From assembly GCA_964555935.1 (NCBI GenBank), contig CAZKUN010000025.1, forward strand, positions 1-57,085: a DNA stretch of 57,085 nt, written 5' to 3'. The DNA is from CAZKUN01 sp964555935. Its GTDB lineage: Bacteria > Armatimonadota > Zipacnadia > Zipacnadales > VGFC01. The notes under the pieces were generated by a model that was not told where the DNA came from, did not search any database, and saw nothing but the letters and a program-made list of their open reading frames with translations. The translations under genes and the position numbers were made by a program. Numbering within the stretch: position 1 is the stretch's first letter; each line of letters starts with the position of its first letter. This document shows positions 52,275 through 57,085 of the stretch, one piece after another.

Positions 52275-53324
52275 ATGCTGTTCCCGTGGACCATGGAGCT
52301 TGGAATCGACCTCGGCACGGCCAACACGCACGTCTGCGTGAAGGGTGCCGGCGTCGTTGTTCGCGAGTCGACCGCAGTCGGCTTCCAGGCATCCCGGCGC
52401 CGGCCCATATGCTACGGCACGGACGCCAAGCGCATGCTTGAGCGACAGGTCCCCGACGTGCATGTCGTCCGCCCCGTCCGCGGAGGCGTCGTCGCTGACT
52501 TCGACGCCACCGTCGACCTCGTCCGCTACTGCATGCGCGCCGCCCTTGGTCGGCGGACGCCGTTCAGTCCAGCGGTCGTCGTCGCCGCGCCGATGGCGGC
52601 CACAGGCGTCGAACGCCGAGCCCTCACCACGAGCCTGCGCTCAGCCGGCGGCGGCGTCACCTACGTCGTCCCCAAGGTCCTCGCGGCGGGCGTCGGCGCC
52701 CGGCTTCCGGTCGGCGCCGTCGAGAGCACGCTCATCGTCGACGTCGGCGCCGGCGCCACCGACATCGGCGTCGTCAGTTTGGGCACTGTCACTTCCGGGA
52801 CGACCCTCCGCTACGGCGGCGATGATATCGACAAGGTCATCATCCGCGCCATCAAGCACTCCCAAGGCGTCATCGTCGACGAGGCGTCTGCCGAGGAAGT
52901 GAAGATCCGCGTGGGTTCGGTTCACCCTGAACTCGGCCACGATACGGTCAAGCTCAACACCTCGTCCGCCAACGGGAATGGTGGCGCCGAGCCGACGGCA
53001 ATCGTCCTTCAAGGGGCGCCGGAGTTGCTCCTGAAGGCCATCACCCCCATCATCAGCGAGATCGCGTGGGTCCTCGAGGAACTCCCGCCGAAGCAACGAG
53101 CCGAGGTCGACCAGCGCGGCGCCGTTCTCACCGGCGGATGCGCGTTGCTCCGAGGCTTCCCCGAGTTGATCACCCACCGCCTGGGAATCCCGGCCGTCGT
53201 GGCCAAAGACCCACTCTCCTGCACCATTCTAGGTATCGAGTCCATTCTCGCCGACCTGAGCGCGCTGACCATGGACGGGCGACGCTTCTCCCTCGGCGCG
53301 AGCCGCCAGAACGGCGGTTCGTAG
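52275..53324 (+). CDS. mreB: MreB-like actin homologue
   Basis: 349 residues from the ATG at 52275. Actin-fold motifs are recognisable: LGIDLGTANTHVCVKGAGVVV (phosphate-1), VVAAPMAATGVERRAL, TLIVDVGAGATDIGVVSLG (phosphate-2), and TGGCALLRGFPELI (adenosine). The order and length fit MreB, including a hydrophobic N-terminal MLFPW that could insert in the membrane. The phosphate-2 loop reads VGAGATD in place of the usual IGGGTTE, so this may be a diverged paralogue. No mreC/mreD follows. It would form cytoskeletal filaments guiding wall synthesis. Confidence 0.88.
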   Translation: MLFPWTMELGIDLGTANTHVCVKGAGVVVRESTAVGFQASRRRPICYGTDAKRMLERQVPDVHVVRPVRGGVVADFDATVDLVRYCMRAALGRRTPFSPAVVVAAPMAATGVERRALTTSLRSAGGGVTYVVPKVLAAGVGARLPVGAVESTLIVDVGAGATDIGVVSLGTVTSGTTLRYGGDDIDKVIIRAIKHSQGVIVDEASAEEVKIRVGSVHPELGHDTVKLNTSSANGNGGAEPTAIVLQGAPELLLKAITPIISEIAWVLEELPPKQRAEVDQRGAVLTGGCALLRGFPELITHRLGIPAVVAKDPLSCTILGIESILADLSALTMDGRRFSLGASRQNGGS

Positions 53325-53360
53325 ACACGGTCCCGCTTCTGAGCGAGGTGAACCGCCGCC

Positions 53361-54743
53361 GTGACTCGACGAACCATGCTGTCCACGGCCGTGTTCGCTC
53401 TCCTCTGCGTGCCCGGTCCCGCAAGCGAACTTCACGCCCCCCGCGACACCCAAGCCTCCATCGCGGTCACCGAGGCGAACGCCGATGGGCCCACGGTCCT
53501 CGTCATCGGCCACACCACCGCGGACGGCAACGCCGGCGCCTATGCCGCCCGTCAGATCGCCGGCTGGCAAGTCAGCGCCGGCAAACTCGTCGTCACTTGG
53601 GACGCCCCACTTGCCGGACCAGGCCATCTGACGGAACAGGCGCCGTGGGACATCATCCGCGAGCACAGGCCCGACTGGCTGGTCGAACTCCGCGATGACT
53701 ACGACTACCACCGCTCGATCCCCGCTTCAACCGGGGCGACCGTCGCGGCCTCCGACAGCCCCGGCGAGGCGCTTGTCCAACGCATCCTCGACGCCGCCAA
53801 CACGCTCGTCGATGACGAGGACGAGCAGTTCGTGCCCATGTCCGCCCAGCTGCCCGATGGCTCTCTGGCCCTGGAGGCTCGGCGCCGGTTCGGGACGCAT
53901 CACCTCGCCCTTACCACAACCGTCAAGGACGACATCCGCCTGCCCATCCGCACCCGTCTGCAGCGGGTGATGGTGCGCGAATTCCTCGCCGCTCTGGACA
54001 TGCTCCCCGACGGCGCGAGCGCTAGCGCGATCGCCTCACCCGCCCCCGATGCCATCAACGTCGCAATCTATGACGGCAAAGGGGCCGTCAGCAGCAGCGG
54101 CCACGCGCCACCATGGATCGAGCGATCTATGGCCCATCTGCCTGACATGACGGTCAACCGCATCGACGGGGTCGACATCGCCGCCGGGGCCCTCGATGGC
54201 TTCGACGCTGTCATCTTCGGCGGCGGACACGCCAAGGACCAGGCCAAGGGCCTCGGCGACGGCGGCCGTGATGCCGTCCGCGAGTTTGTTGAAGCCGGCG
54301 GCGGCTACCTCGGCATCTGCGCGGGCGCGTTCCTGGTGATGGAGAAGTACGACTGGGGACTGCAGATCCTCGACGCCAGGAAGCGCGACCCCGACCACAC
54401 CTACACAGGCAGCGGGATCGTCAAGGCCGAACTGACCGAGCGTGGCCGCGAGATCCTTGGTGGCGAGCCCGGCCTGCTCGACACGAAGTACTCCGGTGGC
54501 CCCATCCTCTGGCCCGCCGACGATGACGACATTCCGGACTTCGAGCCGCTGTTCATCTTCCGCACCGAACGCCCGAAGAAGGGCGTCCCCAAGGGCCTGA
54601 TGATCGGCTCCCCGGCCATCGTGGCGGCGCCCTTCGGAGGCGGCCGCGTCGTGGCGTTCAGCCCTCATTGCGAGCGCCATCCCGGGCCGCAGGACCTGTT
54701 CTGGAACGCAATCCGGTGGGCCGCCAAACGGCCGCGCCGCTGA
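53361..54743 (+). CDS. BPL_N-type amidotransferase-fold protein with degenerate N-terminal AstE/M14-like domain
   Basis: 460 residues from a GTG at 53361. A signal peptide ends near GPASELHA. The N-terminal part (~45-210) resembles the AstE/M14 carboxypeptidase fold (TVLVIGHTTADGNAGAYAARQIAGW, PDWLVELRDDYDYHRSIPASTGATV), but the zinc ligands HGxE and the His of the DLHE segment are replaced. The C-terminal part (~225-455) is a BPL_N/ThuA-like class I amidotransferase fold (IFGGGHAKDQAK, YLGICAGAFL with a nucleophile-position Cys, VVAFSPHCERHP). It follows mreB by 36 nt. It is probably exported. Function unknown. Confidence 0.75.
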   Translation: MTRRTMLSTAVFALLCVPGPASELHAPRDTQASIAVTEANADGPTVLVIGHTTADGNAGAYAARQIAGWQVSAGKLVVTWDAPLAGPGHLTEQAPWDIIREHRPDWLVELRDDYDYHRSIPASTGATVAASDSPGEALVQRILDAANTLVDDEDEQFVPMSAQLPDGSLALEARRRFGTHHLALTTTVKDDIRLPIRTRLQRVMVREFLAALDMLPDGASASAIASPAPDAINVAIYDGKGAVSSSGHAPPWIERSMAHLPDMTVNRIDGVDIAAGALDGFDAVIFGGGHAKDQAKGLGDGGRDAVREFVEAGGGYLGICAGAFLVMEKYDWGLQILDARKRDPDHTYTGSGIVKAELTERGREILGGEPGLLDTKYSGGPILWPADDDDIPDFEPLFIFRTERPKKGVPKGLMIGSPAIVAAPFGGGRVVAFSPHCERHPGPQDLFWNAIRWAAKRPRR

Positions 54744-54770
54744 GCCGTGGCCGCACCAATGTCGTGGACG

Positions 54771-54798
54771 TGAAACCCATTCCATAACCCGCGTGTAA
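54771..54798 (+). promoter_or_regulatory. Candidate ECF-type promoter
   Basis: TGAAAC (54771-54776), a 16-bp spacer, and GTGTAA (54793-54798), 22 nt before the ECF sigma gene. The -35 resembles ECF consensus; the -10 is weak. Autoregulation is inferred. Confidence 0.3.
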
Positions 54799-54820
54799 GC
54801 CCGTTGGGAGCCGGTATCCG

Positions 54821-55393
54821 ATGGCGGTAAGCGACGAGCGCCTTGCCAGGCAGGCCTTGAGGGGCGATGCGGGAGCGTTCGATACTCTCGTCCGGCGTTA
54901 CTACCCTCGCGTGTTGGGCCTCTGCCGCAAGATGCTGCGAAGCCGCGATGTCGCGCACGACGCGGCTCAGGAAGCGCTTGTTCGGGCGTACAGCAAGCTC
55001 CACCTGTACGACCCCGACCGCCGATTCTCGGCTTGGCTGATGACGGTTACCGCCCGCGTCTGCGTGAGCTTGGGGCAGAAGTCCGCACGCGATCCGCAGC
55101 CATGGGAGGAAATCGGCGAGGCCGACGGCGGCCCGGCCGACGAGACGCCCGGCCCGGTTGAGCACCTTGTGAAGACAGAACTCACCGGGCGCGTCGGCGA
55201 AGCCGTCCAGAGCCTGCCCGATCTCTACAAGCCCGTCTGCGTGCTGCGCCACGTTGAGGGCCTAAGCTACGCGGAGATCTCCGAGGCGACGGGCCTGCCG
55301 ATCGGAACGGTCAAAGTTCACTTGCACCGCGCCAAGAAGCACCTACGTGAAGAGCTGAGAGACCTTGTGGAGCTGGAGTTGAGCAATGGATAG
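54821..55393 (+). CDS. ECF RNA polymerase sigma factor
   Basis: 190 residues, with GGGAG about 10 nt before the ATG. Region 2 (~10-80; YYPRVLGLCRKMLRSRDVAHDAAQEALVRAYSKLHLYDPDRRFSAWLMTVTARV) and region 4 (~125-180; LPDLYKPVCVLRHVEGLSYAEISEATGLPIGTVKVHLHRAKKHLRE with its helix-turn-helix) are complete. An acidic linker separates them. The 3' end overlaps the next gene by 8 nt, and that gene encodes a zinc-binding anti-sigma factor, the usual pair. Confidence 0.95.
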   Translation: MAVSDERLARQALRGDAGAFDTLVRRYYPRVLGLCRKMLRSRDVAHDAAQEALVRAYSKLHLYDPDRRFSAWLMTVTARVCVSLGQKSARDPQPWEEIGEADGGPADETPGPVEHLVKTELTGRVGEAVQSLPDLYKPVCVLRHVEGLSYAEISEATGLPIGTVKVHLHRAKKHLREELRDLVELELSNG

Positions 55394-56048
55394 GCTAGGA
55401 TGTGACGCGATCAGAGAGATGCTCCCGGACCACGCCGACGGCGGCCTGCCGACGGCTGAGGCCGGCGAGGTAGAGCGGCATCTAAGTGCCTGCGCCTCAT
55501 GCCGACGTGAGGCCGACGAGTGGGCCGCGCTCGATCGAGTGCTCGCCCAGGGCCTGCGCGCTGATGGGCCCGTCTCGGACGCCGAGATTGAGGCGGCCGT
55601 AGCAAGGGTCCGCGAAGCCAAGCCCGCGTGGAGGCTCGCGCCGGTGCCAGTGCGTTTCTGGCGCTCCTGGGCGCCGACGGTTGCGCTCGCGGCCGCGGCG
55701 GCTGTGTTGATGGCCGTCTTTGGCGTCGTCCCGGGCGACACGTGGGCCGAAGCCAAACAGATCGTCACCACTCACGCCACGTCGATCATCCACTCCTACC
55801 CCACCGATATCGCGCAGATCGTGCCTACTGACATCGACGCGCTCCGCGAGAGCGTCTCTGCCCTGCCCGAGTCAACCGTCGCCGGCGTCACGCGCGAATG
55901 GGATCAGGGCGCGACTTGGTCGCAGACACTCGGCCATCGCATCGGCCTGTTGCCGCTCGCGGCGGGCGCCGTGTTACTGCTATTCATCAATCTCGCCTTC
56001 GCCAAGAGCGTCCGTGGGTCGCTTCGCCCCCTTCAGGGAGGTCACTGA
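55386..56048 (+). CDS. Zinc-binding anti-sigma factor, membrane protein
   Basis: 220 residues. The N-terminal zinc-anti-sigma motif HLSACASC (H-x3-C-x2-C) is preceded by CDAIREMLPDHADGGL, typical of ZAS domains. A span (APTVALAAAAAVLMAVFGVV) links to an extracytoplasmic segment of ~90 residues and a second hydrophobic segment near the C-terminus (IGLLPLAAGAVLLLFINLAF). The second span is unusual for single-pass ZAS proteins. It overlaps the sigma gene, so it should hold that factor at the membrane until released. Confidence 0.92.
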   Translation: MDRLGCDAIREMLPDHADGGLPTAEAGEVERHLSACASCRREADEWAALDRVLAQGLRADGPVSDAEIEAAVARVREAKPAWRLAPVPVRFWRSWAPTVALAAAAAVLMAVFGVVPGDTWAEAKQIVTTHATSIIHSYPTDIAQIVPTDIDALRESVSALPESTVAGVTREWDQGATWSQTLGHRIGLLPLAAGAVLLLFINLAFAKSVRGSLRPLQGGH

Positions 56049-56050
56049 CC

Positions 56051-56683
56051 GTGCAAACCCAATCCAGCAAATCACTGATCCGCTCTACCTTCACATGCGC
56101 CGCGGCCGCGTTTCTGCTGGGAGGGGTCGCGTCTGCCCAGGGCGAGGGATCGGACCAGGCCTACCAGTGGCTCATGGTCATCGTGCTGCTTCCCATCGCC
56201 CTCCTCGCCAAGTCAGCCATTGAGGCCATCATCGCCGCTCTCTTCCCCCACTGGACGGCGAAGGCCCGCACCGCGATCGACGAGCGCCGAGGCCTGTGCG
56301 TCCTTTGGGGATTGCTGCTCGCCATCTTCACGTTCGTCGTGCTCCTGATCGCTGGAGCCATCGGAGACGCCGGCGGCATCGGCGGGTTGCTGGCGATTCC
56401 CGGGCTCATCATCTGCCTGGCGGTTCCGTTGCTCGCCGCCTGGGGCTTCGTCGGCCCCGCAACCTGGATGGGCGAGCAGCTCCTGCCGTCTGACCCGTCC
56501 GGCCCGGACCGCACGCCCCTGCGCGCGCTGGTGGGAGCCTTCGTGCTCTCCGCGGCGTGTTTGGTGCCCATAGTCGGATGGGCCCTGATGCCTCTACTGC
56601 TATTCGCTTCCCTCGGCGCCGGCCTGGTGGCCATGTTCAACCGCACGAAGCAAGGACCCGCCGCCCAGACCGAAGAAGTCTGA
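56051..56683 (+). CDS. Polytopic membrane protein downstream of sigma/anti-sigma pair
   Basis: 210 residues from the GTG at 56051, with GGAGG about 10 nt upstream. A signal-like N-terminus (STFTCAAAAFLLGGVASA-QGEG) is followed by about four spans (QWLMVIVLLPIALLAKSAI, LCVLWGLLLAIFTFVVLLIAGAI, LLAIPGLIICLAVPLLAAWGFV, LVGAFVLSAACLVPIVGWALMPLLLFASLGAGLVAMF). It starts 2 nt after the anti-sigma stop. Probably a member of the same operon and a candidate sensor or effector of the sigma system. No family is recognised. Confidence 0.7.
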   Translation: MQTQSSKSLIRSTFTCAAAAFLLGGVASAQGEGSDQAYQWLMVIVLLPIALLAKSAIEAIIAALFPHWTAKARTAIDERRGLCVLWGLLLAIFTFVVLLIAGAIGDAGGIGGLLAIPGLIICLAVPLLAAWGFVGPATWMGEQLLPSDPSGPDRTPLRALVGAFVLSAACLVPIVGWALMPLLLFASLGAGLVAMFNRTKQGPAAQTEEV

Positions 56684-56736
56684 CCTGCCGTCAGAGGGAC
56701 CGCCCCTCTCAAGACTAGCACACGAGGTCCGCCAAC

Positions 56737-57081
56737 ATGTCCGACTGCCTCTTCTGCAAGATCGTGGCTGGAGAGATCCCGGCCGAGGTCGTGGCCGAGG
56801 ACGATCGGGTACTTGCCTTCAAGGACATCAATCCAGGCGCGCCCGTCCACTTGCTGGTCATCCCCAAGAGACACGTCGCCAACAGCAGCACTGTCGAAGA
56901 AGCCGACGAGGCTCTCGTCGGCCACGTCGTCCGCGTTGGATGCCAAGTCGCATCCGAGGCCGGCCTCAGCGAGAGCGGCTTCCGCCTCGTCCTCAACAAC
57001 GGACGCGACGCCGGCGAGGCCGTCAACCACCTCCACCTGCACGTCATCGGCGGCCGCGCGCTCGACTGGCCTCCCGGCTAG
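56737..57081 (+). CDS. HIT family hydrolase (HinT-like)
   Basis: 114 residues, complete. The HIT motif HLHLHVIGG carries His98, His100 and His102, and the N-terminal CLFCKIVAGEIP with Cys4 and Cys7 plus a conserved His46 is typical of the zinc-containing HinT branch. It hydrolyses nucleoside phosphoramidates such as aminoacyl-AMP in the cytoplasm. The stop lies at the right edge of the window. Confidence 0.94.
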   Translation: MSDCLFCKIVAGEIPAEVVAEDDRVLAFKDINPGAPVHLLVIPKRHVANSSTVEEADEALVGHVVRVGCQVASEAGLSESGFRLVLNNGRDAGEAVNHLHLHVIGGRALDWPPG

Positions 57082-57085
57082 CGAC

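Noticed and set aside
1..57085. tRNA, rRNA, CRISPR, insertion sequences, integrases and attachment sites
   Set aside because: None was seen on reading both strands; a dedicated tRNAscan or CRISPR search was not possible.

Overview
The window is GC-rich, densely coded chromosomal DNA from a bacterium that is probably diderm. It carries lipoproteins, a PpiC-type foldase, FtsEX with LytM proteins, MreB and a CHASE2 kinase. No tRNA, rRNA, CRISPR array, insertion sequence or phage gene was seen. A prepilin-like protein with the FPVFARAREKARQTSC core and a C-terminal H-X9-DG motif, a DUF5107 protein, a GH117 enzyme, an ABC transporter followed by a TPR protein, and several HEAT-repeat proteins together suggest an Armatimonadota-like or Planctomycetota/Hydrogenedentota-like lineage. 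This placement is inferred from sequence style, not from a phylogeny.

Layout. 1-11.4 kb is a carbohydrate-linked region: a truncated FG-GAP/VCBS-type protein, a histidine kinase with a cysteine-rich sensor, a small membrane ORF, a GH117 enzyme, a second putative glycosidase, a DUF5107 protein, a polytopic membrane protein and a secreted putative glycosidase. 11.4-17.7 kb is a cell-envelope and division block: a small membrane protein and acylphosphatase, ftsE-ftsX, two tandem coiled-coil LytM (M23) proteins, and a CtpA-type S41 protease. 17.7-23.2 kb is one co-directional run: LysM-G5 protein, DUF1638 protein, ispH, heparinase II/III-like protein and an AAA ATPase. 23.2-26.0 kb holds a zinc-ribbon membrane protein, a small membrane protein and a prepilin.

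26.1-32.3 kb is a leftward cluster: ahcY, a degenerate WecA-like domain fused to a WecG/TagA glycosyltransferase, two PfkB kinases, and a class II aldolase (fba) behind a long structured leader. 32.6-43.4 kb runs rightward: PpiC lipoprotein, mazG, an S4 protein, ppdK, eno, an FtsB-like protein, a large CHASE2-GAF-PAS histidine kinase, a DUF951 protein and a START-like protein. 43.5-51.8 kb runs leftward: an ABC-2 exporter with a TPR protein, then three membrane-anchored HEAT-repeat proteins. 51.9-57.1 kb runs rightward from mreB through a BPL_N-type protein, an ECF sigma/anti-sigma pair, a polytopic membrane protein and a HIT protein.

The strongest themes are envelope and peptidoglycan remodelling (FtsEX, LytM pair, CtpA, LysM-G5, FtsB-like, MreB, WecG fusion) and lower glycolysis/gluconeogenesis (fba, eno, ppdK, fructokinase-like). 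The items most worth a second look are the WecA-like/TagA fusion with lost catalytic residues, the duplicated LytM proteins that keep complete zinc sites behind ftsEX, the HEAT cluster divergent from mreB, the crossing-helix leader of fba, and a recurrent extended -10 promoter type.
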